64,000 bases of DNA from Amphiura filiformis (GCF_039555335.1 NC_092629.1:28854775-28918774); one strand, 5' to 3'. Numbered from the stretch's first letter, positions 52,201 to 63,160 are shown. Numbers and translations are program-made. Notes: generated from the sequence alone by a model not told the origin.

Positions 52201-55200
52201 AGACCGAGCTGCACCTCTTCAAGGTTAAACAACCCTCTCAACAAACCTTTTGGTAAAATTGTCAACTTGTTTCCATATAGATAGAGTATACTCAGCCTAC
52301 TTGTCTCCTCGAACAAATCTCCATGTAATGAAATAATTTGATTTGCACCGAGTTGCAGCTTTTCAAGGTTAAACAACCCTTTGAACAAACCTTTTGGTAA
52401 AATTCTCAATTTGTTTCCATAAAGATCGAGTATACTCAGCCGAATTGTCTCGTTGAACAAATCTCTATCTAATGAAATAATTTGATTACCAACTAGTGAT
52501 AACCAATATAGGTTAATTAACCCTTTGAACGAACCCTTTGGTAAAATTGTCAATTTGTTTTCAGTCAGATTGTATATTGTCAGACTATTTCTCTTACTGA
52601 ACAAATCTCCGTTTAATGATACAAATTGTTTTCTACCGAGTTCAATCCCTTTGAACAAACCTGTTGGCAAACTTGTCAATTTGTTTTCATACAGATAGAG
52701 TATTCTCAGCCTACGTGTGTCCTCAAACATATCTCCATCTAATGAAATAATTTGATTACCACCGAGTTCCAACTCTTCAAGGTTAAACAACCCTTTGAAC
52801 AACTTTTTTGGTAAAATTGTCAACTTGTTTCCATATACATAGAGAATACTCAGCGTACTTGTCTCATTGAACAAATTTCCATCTAATGCAGTAATTTGAT
52901 TTCCATCAAGGAACAACATATGAAGATTAATCAATCCTTTGAACAAACCTTTTGGTAAAATTGTCAACTTGTTTCTATATAGATAGAGTATACTCAGCCT
53001 ACTTGTTACATTGAACAAATCTTCATCTAATGAAATAATTTGATTTCCATCAAGGGACAACCAATAAAGGTCAATCAACCCTTTGAACAAACCTTTTGGT
53101 AAAATTGTCAATTTGTTTTCAGTCAGATTGCATATTGTCAGCCTATTTGTCTCAATGAATATATCTCCATGTAAAGACATAATTTGATTTCCACATAGTT
53201 GCAACTCTTCAAGATTAAACAACCCTTTAAACAACTTGTTTGGTAAAATTGTCAAGTTGTTTCCATAAAGATAGAGTATACTCAGCTTATTTGTGTCATT
53301 CAACAAATCTCCATCTAATGAAATAACTTGATTTCCGTCAAGTGACAACTTTTCAAGGTTAAACAACCCTTTGAACACCCCTTTTGGTAAAATTGTCAAT
53401 CTGTTTCCATATAGATAGAGTATGCTCAGCCTACTTGTCTCATTGAACAAATCTTCATCTAATGAAATAATTTGATTTCCATCAAGGAACAACAGAAAAA
53501 GATTAATTAATCCTTTGAACAAACCTTTCGGTACAATTGTCAAATTGTTTTCAGCCAGACTGCACAATGTCAGCCTATTTGTCTCATTGAACAAATCTCC
53601 ATCTAATGAAATAATTTGATTCCTACCGAGTGCCAACTCTTCAAGGTTAAATAAACCTTTGAATAAACCTTTTGGTAGAATCGTCAATTTGTTTCCAGTC
53701 AAATTGCATATTGTCAGACTACTTGTCTCGTTGAACAAATCTCCATCTAATGAAATAATTTGATTTTCACCAAGGGACAACCAATAAAGGTTAGTCAATC
53801 CTTTGAATAATCCTTTTGGTAAAATTGTCAATTTGTTTGTAGATAGATAAAGTGTATTTAGCGTACTTGACTCATTGAACAAATCTCCATCTAATGAAAT
53901 AATTTGATTTCCATCAAGGAACAACCGATTAAGATTAACCAATCCTTTGAAAAACCCTTTTGGTAAAATTGTCAACTTGTTTCCATATAGATAGAGTATA
54001 CTCAGCTTACTTCTCTCATTGAACAAATTTACATCTAATGCAATAATTTGGTTTCCTTCAAGGAACAACAGATGAAGATTAATTAATCCTTTGAACAAAC
54101 CTTTTGGTAAAATTGTCAACTTGTTTCTATTTAGATAGAGTACACTCAGCCTACCTGTTTCATTGAACACATCCCCATCTAATGAAATAATTTGATTTCC
54201 ATCAAGGGATAGCCAATCTAGGTTAATTAACCCTTTGAACAAACCTTTTGGTAAAATTGTCAATTTGTTTTCAGTCAGATTGCATGTTGTCAACAAATTT
54301 GTCTCATTCAACAAATCTCCATTTAATGATATAATTTGATTTTCACCGAGTTGCAACTCTTCAAGGCTAAACAACCCTTTGAACAAACCTTTTGGCAACC
54401 TTGTCAACTTGTTTCCATATAGATAGAGTATGCTCAGCTTACTTGTCGCATTGAACAAATCTCCATCTAAAGAAATAATTTGATTTCCATCAAGGAACAA
54501 CAGATAAAGATTAAACAACCCTTTGAACAAACCTTTTGGTAAAATTGTCAACTTGTTTCCATATAGATCAAGTATACGTACCCTACTTGTCTCATTGAAC
54601 AAATCCCCATCTAATGAAATAATTTGATTTCCACCAATGTACAACTCTTCAAGGTTAAACAACTGTTTGAACAAACCTTTTGGTAAAATTGTCAACTTGT
54701 TTTCATACAAAGAGAGCATACTCAGCCTATTTGTATCATTGAACAAATCTCCATCTAATGAAATAATTTGATTTTCATAGAGGTACAAATTTTTTAGATA
54801 AATCAAGCCTTTCAACAAACCGCTTGATAAAATTGTCAACTTGTTTTCACCCAGATTGAGTGTTATCAGTCTACTTGTCTGAATGAACAAATCACCATTT
54901 AGTGAAAGTATTTGATTTCTATGGAGGTATAACACTGCAAGGTCTACCAATTCATTAAGATTGGTAAAAGCAGAACTAGCCACTTGCACTACATTCTGTT
55001 CTGACAGGTCTAACGTCATGATATCATTTGGGTAAATAATTAGAGCTGTGTGGTTTGACTGTGAGTTGTGACACGTAAATTCTACGTATCGTTTCCCAAG
55101 AAAAGCATTACAGTTTGTTGGAAACTCAAAAGAACAAATAAAATCAAAGAAAGAGGAACAGGTAATAGTATGATTGAATTCTTTTGTGGGACATTTGTTT

Positions 55201-55703
55201 TTATCATATTCCTGTTCTTGATCATCATCTCCTTCTGAGCACAACAGCAATGACGTGTTTATTGGTATATTACTAATGAGGACATTGCTAGTACCATGCA
55301 AATATAGTTGGAGATTTGTGTGTGAAAATACAATGGAACAGGATTCATTTGCTGCAGTAACAACATATCTGTTCTGACAATCCAAACGGTCTTCTTGCTT
55401 GTCTACGTACATAAAGGTATCAGTGGGCATACCTTGAGGTATACGTAATAAAGCACCTGTTCCTTCTGATGCTGTTATTTGCAAGCTGCAAGGTTGGAAT
55501 GGATCTCCACTGAAAGTAAACGTGACTTCATCGATTATTTGTTTTTTATCGCTAGTGAGAGAGCATGTGAAGCTGTTTCTGTCATCAGTATTCCAGAGAG
55601 GAACTACTTGCAGTCTCGCAGTAGCATGAAACAGCAGAGTGAAGAAAATAAGAGGAAACATAATGGGAGCAGGTTTGATTCGGAATATGCTAAAATTTGA
55701 CAT
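49254..55703 (-). CDS. Giant leucine-rich-repeat GPCR, 2149 residues
   Basis: A single uninterrupted frame from ATG at 55703. Residues 1-30 form a signal peptide (PLIFFTLLFHATA core). Residues about 31-220 are cysteine-containing ectodomain without a family I can name. About 60 leucine-rich repeats fill residues 228-1700, mostly as a 48-residue double unit (LPKGLFKGLINL ... GNQIISLDGDLFNETSRL). A cysteine cap (CECYLASDNC) follows. Seven membrane helices span about 1745-2070, with rhodopsin-class landmarks LALSDLL, IDRFMNI (DRF for DRY, near 1857), DFFCWAPI (near 2019) and NPYLY (near 2054). The layout matches LRR receptors of the LGR/relaxin-receptor kind, which act at the cell surface through G proteins. 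Those usually have 10-18 repeats, so this ectodomain is exceptionally long. NET/NLT glycosylation sites are numerous. The lack of introns suggests an expanded, retrogene-like invertebrate lineage. Ligand unknown. Confidence 0.93.
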   Translation of the reverse strand: MSNFSIFRIKPAPIMFPLIFFTLLFHATARLQVVPLWNTDDRNSFTCSLTSDKKQIIDEVTFTFSGDPFQPCSLQITASEGTGALLRIPQGMPTDTFMYVDKQEDRLDCQNRYVVTAANESCSIVFSHTNLQLYLHGTSNVLISNIPINTSLLLCSEGDDDQEQEYDKNKCPTKEFNHTITCSSFFDFICSFEFPTNCNAFLGKRYVEFTCHNSQSNHTALIIYPNDIMTLDLSEQNVVQVASSAFTNLNELVDLAVLYLHRNQILSLNGDLFIQTSRLITLNLGENKLTILSSGLLKGLIYLKNLYLYENQIISLDGDLFNDTNRLSMLSLYENKLTILPKGLFKQLFNLEELYIGGNQIISLDGDLFNETSRVRILDLYGNKLTILPKGLFKGLFNLYLLFLDGNQIISLDGDLFNATSKLSILYLYGNKLTRLPKGLFKGLFSLEELQLGENQIISLNGDLLNETNLLTTCNLTENKLTILPKGLFKGLINLDWLSLDGNQIISLDGDVFNETGRLSVLYLNRNKLTILPKGLFKGLINLHLLFLEGNQIIALDVNLFNERSKLSILYLYGNKLTILPKGFFKGLVNLNRLFLDGNQIISLDGDLFNESSTLNTLYLSTNKLTILPKGLFKGLTNLYWLSLGENQIISLDGDLFNETSSLTICNLTGNKLTILPKGLFKGLFNLEELALGRNQIISLDGDLFNETNRLTLCSLAENNLTIVPKGLFKGLINLFLLFLDGNQIISLDEDLFNETSRLSILYLYGNRLTILPKGVFKGLFNLEKLSLDGNQVISLDGDLLNDTNKLSILYLYGNNLTILPNKLFKGLFNLEELQLCGNQIMSLHGDIFIETNRLTICNLTENKLTILPKGLFKGLIDLYWLSLDGNQIISLDEDLFNVTSRLSILYLYRNKLTILPKGLFKGLINLHMLFLDGNQITALDGNLFNETSTLSILYVYGNKLTILPKKLFKGLFNLEELELGGNQIISLDGDMFEDTRRLRILYLYENKLTSLPTGLFKGIELGRKQFVSLNGDLFSKRNSLTIYNLTENKLTILPKGSFKGLINLYWLSLVGNQIISLDRDLFNETIRLSILDLYGNKLRILPKGLFKGLFNLEKLQLGANQIISLHGDLFEETSRLSILYLYGNKLTILPKGLLRGLFNLEEVQLGLNQIIALDGDLFNETSRLSILYLYENKLTILPKGLFKGLFNLKELDLSGNQIVSLDGDLFNETSRLHSLHLFGNKLTILPKGLFKGLTNLYWLSLGGNQIISLNGDLFNETSSLTICNLTENKLTFVPKGLFKILINNKYLNLDGNQIISLDGDLFNETGTLHTLYLAKNKLRILPKGLFKGLVDLQLLSLDGNEIISLNGDLFNETSRLSILFLSRTKLTIFPTGFFKGLINLEKLFLGGNQIISLDEHLFNETSRLHLLSLHLYENNLTILPKGMLKGLINLDDLDLEANQIISVHGDLFNETSRLRILVLSRNKLTILPKDLFIGLINLVYLDLSGNQIISLDRDIFNETSMLHTLYLSANRLTILPKGLFNYTRQLTNLALDDNNLSNVPKGLFYGIYNLQMLNIQINDITSLDETFFQDLHNLTSLYLHTPKLMKLEYTSFWKFVNLEFLGLTHSTYMTGLHYRIFEGLINVHILILSFNRLHILDSRIFQDTVNLTYLILNDNMLAYIPNITHLNNLTYIDLRENRLTMIDNNTFFGFPTQTVIVVSQSEICECYLASDNCKAVEVRSPYLTCGRLLSSRVLLGFMWLIGLNAIVGNLFVLFREKTKEEKGKVQIFLLSNLALSDLLMGLYMLIIASADIYFGEYFPMQAESWRTGVMCRIVGAMSILSSEASVFFVTLISIDRFMNIRFPYSSRKLRQKSSAITVAILWMISFALGVIPSIFSGKNFKFYENSHVCIGLPLAQIERFEIKNTSFTKIELENNIYGLHLYDKSESLGYVPGFYYASTIFLGLNGICIIVILMCYVHIVRSVKKSSKRAGRDLGMKDQIKLTAKVSAIILTDFFCWAPIVVLGILVQSGIMTLPSSVFAWSVSIILPMNSAINPYLYTIAALISKYRKQRKQRKQLETPHVENKRPWDQKLLRQTPPDESLQKTQPVSTNQRSLYSPQDMELQTLSSAQHADAEGEANDSKEAEANI

Positions 55704-57355
55704 TTTGAATGTATCTTGAAATTAGGGATCTTCGTGTTCTTACTTATCCGACGGCAAATCGCATTATACAACTGTCATTTATATATTATCATTTATATTG
55801 TCGTTTTATTGTTCGTAGTATGAGTCCAAAGTCATATATGATATGGTTTGATTTATTGTTCGTAGAATGGGTTGAAATTCCTATGATATATGATATATTT
55901 TTGATGCACCTAGAATAAACACCTACACAATTGTATTTGCATCGTCTTTTTGGTATAGTCTTTGTCACAGATTGGTACAGAGAAGAGTATTTTCGTCTTA
56001 GGCCTTCAATGAATACTACCCGCGTTCTAACCAACAGCGTATTTGAAAACAACTACTTACACGCTCACTGCTTTAAAAGGTACTTTCATTGATAGGAAAG
56101 AAACCAGAAATGAAGCTTGGGTTTGGACAATTCAGTAGTTTCTGATTCTGGAGATTGATTGTGACCTTCAGACTCTACTTAGCTCAAGACGGAAAGCTGC
56201 TCTTCATCGAATGATAATAGAGAAAGTAAGATAGAAAGCTTAGGTTTGGAAAATTAAATACATTGAAGTGGTATACTTGCTTTTATAGTTTGATCGACTT
56301 GAGTAAAGTCAGTTTCGTCAATTTAGTACATCTTCAGTCTGTAAGAACCCGTTGTAATCTTCTACACATATCTGTTTTAACAACACGAAGACAAAAACAA
56401 AATGTATCACTACGAATAACAAAGGTTCGTATTGGGCTATTCTAGAAGAATATATGAAAAAGATACGGAAATTCCATAAAAAGCATTGCCTTTTTATTAG
56501 CGGGGAATTAGCAAGAAAAAGCATTATTAACCATCGGAAAAAGAAAACGTGGAGATTCTACAAATTTGAGGTGAAGTTCCATCTCTTTTCTTTAGATTCC
56601 CATTAATTTAACTTGCAGTAGGATCACTGTGTAAAACAGAAGCCGTTCGCACGTCCGAGATTAGCTACTTTGTCTTCGAATGAGCTGTTTTTCTAACTAG
56701 CCCTGACATATTGCTACTATAACTAGCGTACCGACCGCCAAATTTGACCAAATTTGTGATGTTTATCTTCCGTTTGACCTTTTCAGGCCACAAATTATCC
56801 TTTTTTGGTCCATTTAATGGTACGCTTATGCAAAATAATCAAACGAGCTGGTATTTTATAAAGCAGTTATTATTCTAGGATGATATAATACCACAACAGA
56901 AGCGTGTAGATATTGCTTCCCTGTCGACATTATCTTGCCTGATTTTTGCTTTAATAATAATTTATTCCTTAAATATCTCTCATCAGCTTGAAATTGTGGA
57001 ATCGATATCTTTTCCATGGTAACCGCTAGTAGTATAAGAGGTCCCTTTACGGTAGGTTTCAGGAGCGATTTTTCAGGAGCAACTCCTGTGACCTCAGAGG
57101 TCATCTATTGATCTATTTTTAGAAGTATGGTTAACCCGTGATTTCCCTTATGACGTAATCTATTTATAGCCCTATGACGCACTCTGGGAGGGTGGTATAA
57201 TGGGTTACTTTGCGAGGTTTTATGGTATATATTTACGGTATTTTATACACGTATTTGATAGTATTTTATTCGGTTTCTTACGTAAGTTTTATTCTAAGAG
57301 TATAACAACCGCGAAATAAAGACAAATGGAAGCTTATATTTGCGTATATACATAT
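55704..57355. other. Unassigned stretch upstream of the GPCR
   Basis: It should hold the promoter of the minus-strand GPCR gene; no clear TATA or initiator can be assigned. Short frames lack domains. Confidence 0.4.
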
Positions 57356-57361
57356 TTTATT
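57356..57361 (-). terminator. Candidate polyadenylation signal of the zinc-finger gene
   Basis: AATAAA on the minus strand, about 160 bases after the stop codon of the zinc-finger/acidic gene. Further AATAAA copies occur just beyond. Confidence 0.35.
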
Positions 57362-57519
57362 TATACATTTATTTATACACGTATTTACATATAGATACAC
57401 ATACAATAATCGTTACATAGTTGATATCGTATAATACAATGTACTCAATGCTTGTTAAAGTTCTCGCTTCTCTTCAATCTTCGATCATTACGAAGATTTT
57501 GTTAATTGTCTTGAATCGT

Positions 57520-58167
57520 TCAACCATTGTTCTCATTGTCCGTGTCTTCATCACTCTCCTCGTATAGGAAAAGACCGTCGAATTTATATCGATGTTTCGT
57601 TAGCACCCTCTTTATAGCCTTGTCTACATCCTTTCCATCATCTATTCTCTGTTCAAGATCCTCCATGATCTCCCGATGTGTTTCGTCGTCTTGTAGATGA
57701 ACACCACTCCACAGATGCGTTCTGTATTGATCAAAAAAGATCCGTTGAAGAGCCCATAATGTTTTCGTGTAGGCTTTATCACGAGCTTGTTCTCCATCCA
57801 TGCCTCGGTCGATATATTTCTGGTATTTTTCATCCCTCGTTTCTTTCGTTTCATCCAATGCTTGCTGATACCATTCTTGAAATGCGGTATTATCTTCAAG
57901 CTCGGAACTAGATGCATCGTCCGAATCCCCCTCGTCCTCCTCCTCCTCCTCTTCCGCTTCCATATCTGAGGATTCCGGCTCAGAATGAGCCAAATTCTCA
58001 TCCGAATGCTCGGTGTCATCCATTTCTGAATCTGAACTTTCTTTCAGCCGAGTGTCTTCCGTATCTTCGGAGTGAATCGTGTTTAGGTGTTCGAGATCGT
58101 AATTTCTACTGAAGCTTTTATTGCAAATGATACAGGTATGAGGACGGGAAACGGGAGCGGAGTACAT
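57520..58167 (-). CDS. C2H2 zinc-finger/acidic protein of a polymerase element
   Basis: I place the start at the ATG at 58167 (MYSAPVSRPHT), giving 215 residues. The frame is open about 16 codons further upstream, but only with a non-ATG start, and a TATA-like box sits at 58221-58228. A single C2H2 finger is near residues 10-32 (CIICNKSFSRNYDLEHLNTI then H). An acidic stretch with EEEEEEDE follows at about 75-110. The C-terminal 110 residues are helical and charged (WYQQALDETKETRDEKYQKY, KTLWALQRIFFDQYRTHL). I associate this layout with multi-copy proteins found near family-B polymerase elements of marine invertebrates, from memory. It is divergent to the polymerase gene across a repeat-filled spacer. 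A role as a DNA-binding accessory or regulator is inference. Confidence 0.7.
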   Translation of the reverse strand: MYSAPVSRPHTCIICNKSFSRNYDLEHLNTIHSEDTEDTRLKESSDSEMDDTEHSDENLAHSEPESSDMEAEEEEEEDEGDSDDASSSELEDNTAFQEWYQQALDETKETRDEKYQKYIDRGMDGEQARDKAYTKTLWALQRIFFDQYRTHLWSGVHLQDDETHREIMEDLEQRIDDGKDVDKAIKRVLTKHRYKFDGLFLYEESDEDTDNENNG

Positions 58168-58220
58168 GTTGACCGTTTGCTGGTTTACAACGAAATGAAA
58201 CAAGAACGGAGTCAACCGGG

Positions 58221-58228
58221 TTTAAATA
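58221..58228 (-). promoter_or_regulatory. TATA-like box of the zinc-finger gene
   Basis: TATTTAAA on the minus strand, about 55 bases ahead of the ATG at 58167. Transcription would start near 58195, which supports the downstream ATG as the real start. It lies between the gene and the tandem repeats at 58250. Confidence 0.55.
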
Positions 58229-58249
58229 CTTCATAGCTCCAATAGGAGC

Positions 58250-58692
58250 TGATGCGTAAGAATGCGTCAAAATGCGTAAGAATGCGTCAAAATGCGTAAG
58301 CAAATGCGCAAGAATGCGTCAAAATGCGCAGGAATGCGTCAAAATGCGTAAGCAAATGTGTAAGAATGCGTCAAAATGCGTAAGAATGCGTCAAAATGCG
58401 TAAGAATGCGTAAGAATGCGTCAAAATGCGTAAGAATGCGTAAGCAAATGCGTCAAAATGCGTAAGAATGCGTCAAAATGCGTAAGCAAATGTGTAAGAA
58501 TGCGTCAAAATGCGTAAGAATGCGTCAAAATGCGTAAGCAAATGCGTCAAAATGCGTAAGAATGCATCAAAATGCGTAAGAATGCGTCAAAATGCGTAAG
58601 AATGCGTCTAAATGCGTAAGAATGCGTTAAAATGCGTAAGTAAATGCGTCAAAATGCGTAAGAATGCGTCAAAATGCGTAAGATTGCGTAAC
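58250..58692 (+). repeat. TGCGTAAGAA/TGCGTCAAAA tandem array
   Basis: About 440 bp of 10-bp units alternate between TGCGTAAGAA and TGCGTCAAAA, with occasional 12-bp TGCGTAAGCAAA units. All units keep TGCGT. The array lies in the spacer between two divergent genes, next to the zinc-finger gene's TATA box. Its placement and unit size recall iterons (repeated binding sites at replication origins) or an enhancer array, but a neutral minisatellite is equally possible. Confidence 0.92.
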
Positions 58693-60720
58693 TGATATCA
58701 TAAAAGTATGTTAAATATATAGGCCATTTTAAATTTAGGTGGTTTTATCTAGTTTACTTAACATTTGTTATTGGACATCTATAATAATAATAACCTAATT
58801 GACCCAAATAAACCATACCATGTACATGATGTATGCCTGACCTCCAAACGAGTCTGGACATGTTGTTTACGGTCGACCGATCTGTTTACAAACAAATAGG
58901 CCGATCTCCTGTCAATCATCAGTGGAATCACTATCTTGTCATTACTGGAATACTTTATATTGATTATTGATTGATATCTTGACATTAGATGGTGTACTAT
59001 TCATTAATGGAAAAGGAGATATACTTGACATTGATTATTGATGATATCTTTAGCTATGACAGAAGGTGTGCATGACCATGTAACCTCTCTGTTAAGACCA
59101 AAGAGGTCTAATACTTTCTGCGTTGGTGTGGATTTTTTTTTCTCCTTCTCAGAATGGTTGTTTTAATATATTTTCTTTATCTTGTTCTACTTACACCATT
59201 TCTGCATCAAAATAAATAATGTATAAGCGTAATAGAGCATCTCGTATGTTCACGTAATATTTGAATAATTATATTAGTGAACTTTCATAACATTTTTGAA
59301 TGACAGTAGTTGTTCAACACTGACAGCCAACGCCTACTTTATAACTGGTTCCTGTTGACTAAAGTTTAATTAACCTACAAGTGGATTAAGAGTGGTTCTT
59401 ACCTATGCGCCTCATGTTCATACTGCAGTTACTGTCCGTTTTCCTATACACAATACACAGTGCTCTCACCATTGACGCGTGACCCTACAAATGATGTATG
59501 TTGGGAGAATGGACACTTGCCTAGTTAACATCACTGTGTGAAAAATAACCAGCCAATATTTTATTTATTCTCCAAAACTTCTAGCAAATATATTTCGCTA
59601 ACATGACCTAAAATTACAGCTAGGCTAGATGTTCAGAAATGGTCGCACTTTTGTAAAATATGAGTGAGGGCAAGGCATAGCTAGCCAACTCCCCGTGTTA
59701 TTTGAATGGAGATTTGACCGAAAATATTGGTATCGGACCGCTCACTTCTGAAGGAAAAAAAAAAAAAACCGGTAAAAGCTACATTTAAATTATTCTAAAT
59801 AGGTTCTAGAAAATAAAGTTTTGTAACATGTCCTAAATTTTTAGCTAATTTAGGTGTTTCGAGAGGGTCGTACTTTTGTGTTTTAGGAAGGACATGTAAA
59901 CGACAGATAACACCAAAAATATGAAGAAATTATTTCTAAACCGTGTTAAGTCAAAAATCATTATGTTGCTCATTTTCAAGAATGCTGGTTTACAAAAAGC
60001 ACGACTTTGTCTGATTTCGTGAACAAAGCCACACATAACATTGTTTCCTTTCGTTCCCTTTATAATCGGTTACCCAACTGAAGCTATGAATACCAGCTTT
60101 ATTGCGATATCGCACATGAAAACAGTCACTTGTGCACAACCAGAGAAGATCCGATTTAATCAGTTGAGCTGTTTCAATGAGTGTTATCTTGGTTTAATAG
60201 CTTTTAATGGGGTTAAGTCCTGCAAAGGTCGAGATGAATTCTACTGTAGACATGACTGCATCATGTCATGTAGGCCTATCTCACATGTTTTCTCTATCAT
60301 CACACATTACATCGCATTGTGCAATTACAGACAAGTCCTAACTTGTTGTCAAGTAGCCCCCCCCCAATAATAGGCCTACTAATAATTGATCAAATAACCA
60401 GTAAGTGCAATTAATGAATCCTTGATTGTATATAACTACCTACAATAGGTTTTGTCAATAATGACTATTTAATGAGGTATAGTCATCTGACCACTTGTTT
60501 GTTTACATCCCATATTATTGCAATTGGTTGTGCAATAATGGACATGTCTTGACATGTCAGGTGGGAAAACCCATGATCTATTTTTAGATCACTCCTTGTT
60601 TTGTCTACTTTAAAAAGAGTTACTGAACGAAGTGGATGTCTTAATAGTTCTGATCGTGGTGGAAGTAACATCTGAAGTGAGATCTCTCATCTGATACTGA
60701 TTTGCTGTGTAGTTTTAATC
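58693..60720. other. Spacer between divergent element genes
   Basis: No gene is recognised. Two diverged direct copies of about 90 bp occur at 59573-59665 and 59800-59890 (sharing TTCTAG, AACATG.CCTAAA, GCTA and GGTCG.ACTTTTGT). The region ahead of the polymerase gene has CTTTAAAAAGAG near 60610 as a possible TATA-like site. A 109-codon frame at 60041-60370 has no recognised domain. Confidence 0.45.
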
Positions 60721-62041
60721 ATGGCTAAAACGCACGAGTGTGAAACATGCGGACGGGAGTTCCCAAGCAAGTATAATCTTGGAAGGCATCGATGTACTCA
60801 ACATTGGCAAAATGAGCGAGTGATTGCTGTATGCGACGTTTGTGGTAAAATATTTTCTCGGCTAGATAACATGAGACAGCATCGTAAAATTCACGACAAA
60901 CCAAATGACTCTAATGTGGATCATGATTGTGATAAGGAGAATCAACTCGACTCATCCCGGGTGAACAATGACAGAAAACGCAAGCGAGATGATGATCTTG
61001 AATGTGAGCGTCCTCGGAAGATGCTAGGAACAACTTTTGAACTTCCAAATGAGATGGTTGAGGAATTAGCGGATGATCCTGATTTACTTCAATACTATCG
61101 CCAGCATTGGAGTTGGATAAGATCTTCCGTCAAGAAGGGCAAGATCCAATCAAAATACAACTGTCACCTTCCGACGTTGGATCCTGTTAACTTAGCAAAC
61201 TGTGCCGAGGAGGTATTTTCGCAGCAGACGACCGCCTTCAAAGTCAACGCTTCTTTTGGCTTCATTCTCAGGAATAATGAGACGAATGAGCGCAGATTTT
61301 ATTATTCTTCGAAGAACACAAAACTCTTTGAAAAACCATTCTTGGTGAAAGACCGGGCTACATTTGACACGTTTTACAACACACTTAAAGATATTGACTC
61401 TTTGGAATATGCACGGATGCAACGACCCGATTCAAAGTGGACAGTAGAGATCGTCACCAATGTGACATTTTACGTGTATCGAATACGCGATCATCCCATT
61501 GGAGCTTGCTCTTATTTACCCGATTACATATTGCAGAATAGAGCTGTCGTCTCTCTCATGATCAACAATAACACTAAAAAACCTTACAAAGATAACCTAT
61601 GCCTGTTTCGCTGCATGGCGCTTCATAAAGGACATCATAAGTGCGGTTTGGAAAAGCAAACCAAAGCCTTGTTTAAAGAATATTCAAATCAATCCAGTCA
61701 AGATTTTAAAGGGATCAAGGTAGATCAATTGCACGAGGTAGAAGACGTCTTTGGTGTAAACATTATGGTGTATGAACTAGTAGATCTCGGAGCAGATGTC
61801 ATTGATGATCATAATACAGAAGAGACAGAGAAGAATATGAATGGAATGGTTGTAGCTAGACTTGTTCGGCGAAGTTTGGAGAAGCATTCATCTACCATGT
61901 ATATCAACCTTCATAACGAACACTTCAGCTACATCAGCAACATAGACAAGTATACCCAGTCCTACGCATGCCGCAAGTGTCACAAGTTATGGAAGACTGG
62001 CAAGCAGCTACACCGCCATGAAGCTACTTGTGAGGACCAAG

Positions 62042-62571
62042 GTAAGAATGTTATAATCTTATTATTATATTATGTAAAACTAACTATGTTAAAGACCCAT
62101 TCAGCATGTTCAGTGATCCCAGCGCAAGTTTAACAAAATGTTTATAAATTGCTTAAAAGTGAAGGATAAGTCATTCAAATTGGTATTTTGAAATGACAAA
62201 TTAAGCACAAAACGAAGAAAACGAAGTTGAAGCCCCATTCAAATACATGTAGCTAATTTAGATACTATGTCATGTCAGTACCTTAATAACAGATTCGTGT
62301 AAAATATCTTATTTTGTCTTAAATACGCGGCTTTCGGCTGAACCACTCGCATGCTATGTTCGCACATCTACATGACAATGACAAAGGTACCAAAATCTGA
62401 ATTTGATGATGTTTACGATCGTCCGGATGAGCAAATCACTGAATGGGCCTTATTGGGATGTAACATTGATTACACACATAGGCATGCGGTATAACATACT
62501 CGTATAACACAATTATAATTACATTATTAATATTTTTATTTTTGTTCTTTCTTCTTTCTTTTTTATAACAG
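62042..62571 (+). other. Intron in the polymerase gene
   Basis: Donor GGTAAGAATG and acceptor TTCTTTCTTTTTTATAACAG are strong, with a long pyrimidine tract. Exon 1 ends one base into a codon and exon 2 supplies two, keeping the frame. A spliceosomal intron means the element is expressed as a nuclear gene, or was before decay. Confidence 0.8.
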
Positions 62572-63160
62572 GAACTACCGATGTATATCCGCGTGGCGTG
62601 TATGTAAATTCACCGTCTATCTTCGATGAGATTCGAGAAGAGGACATCGACATTCCTAAAGAATGTGATTTTTTCCCTCATTGGGCTACCTTTGATTTTG
62701 AGTCGTATACAGAGAAGACATCGGTAGAATCTGGGGGAGATAAGTTATGCTGGATGAATGAACACATTCCCTCAGTGTTAGTATCAGTAGTAATGTTCCA
62801 GGATATCACAGCCCTACTTGTTTCATCAGCGAAGGTGACCCAAATCAAATAGTAGGAGATATGGTTAGATATCTCATCGAGATCAGTTCTCGTAGTGATA
62901 GTATTTTAAGAGAAACTTTTCACGCTATCATAGCCGAATTGATGGGGAAGATTCAAAGACTAAGTGGTGGTGATGCTGATGAAAGCACGAAACAAAAGAA
63001 ACACTTGGAAACCTTGCTGTCTAAACTCCTTAGTCATTTGAAGACGCTCCCGGTATTCGGCTTTAATAGCGGCAATTACGATATCAATTTGATTAAGACA
63101 TATTTACTTCCCTTCCTCGTTAAAAACGAACCTATCAAAAACTTGATCAAGAGAAATAAC

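Noticed and set aside
57642-58019. 125-codon frame overlapping the zinc-finger/acidic gene
   Set aside because: It is a shifted frame on the same strand, kept open by the GAG-rich acidic stretch.
58168-58215. Upstream start for the zinc-finger gene
   Set aside because: The extra 16 codons begin without ATG, and the TATA-like box at 58221 would place transcription start inside them.
60041-60370. 109-codon frame between the divergent element genes
   Set aside because: No domain or conserved motif, and many cysteines scattered without pattern. It is not supported as a gene.
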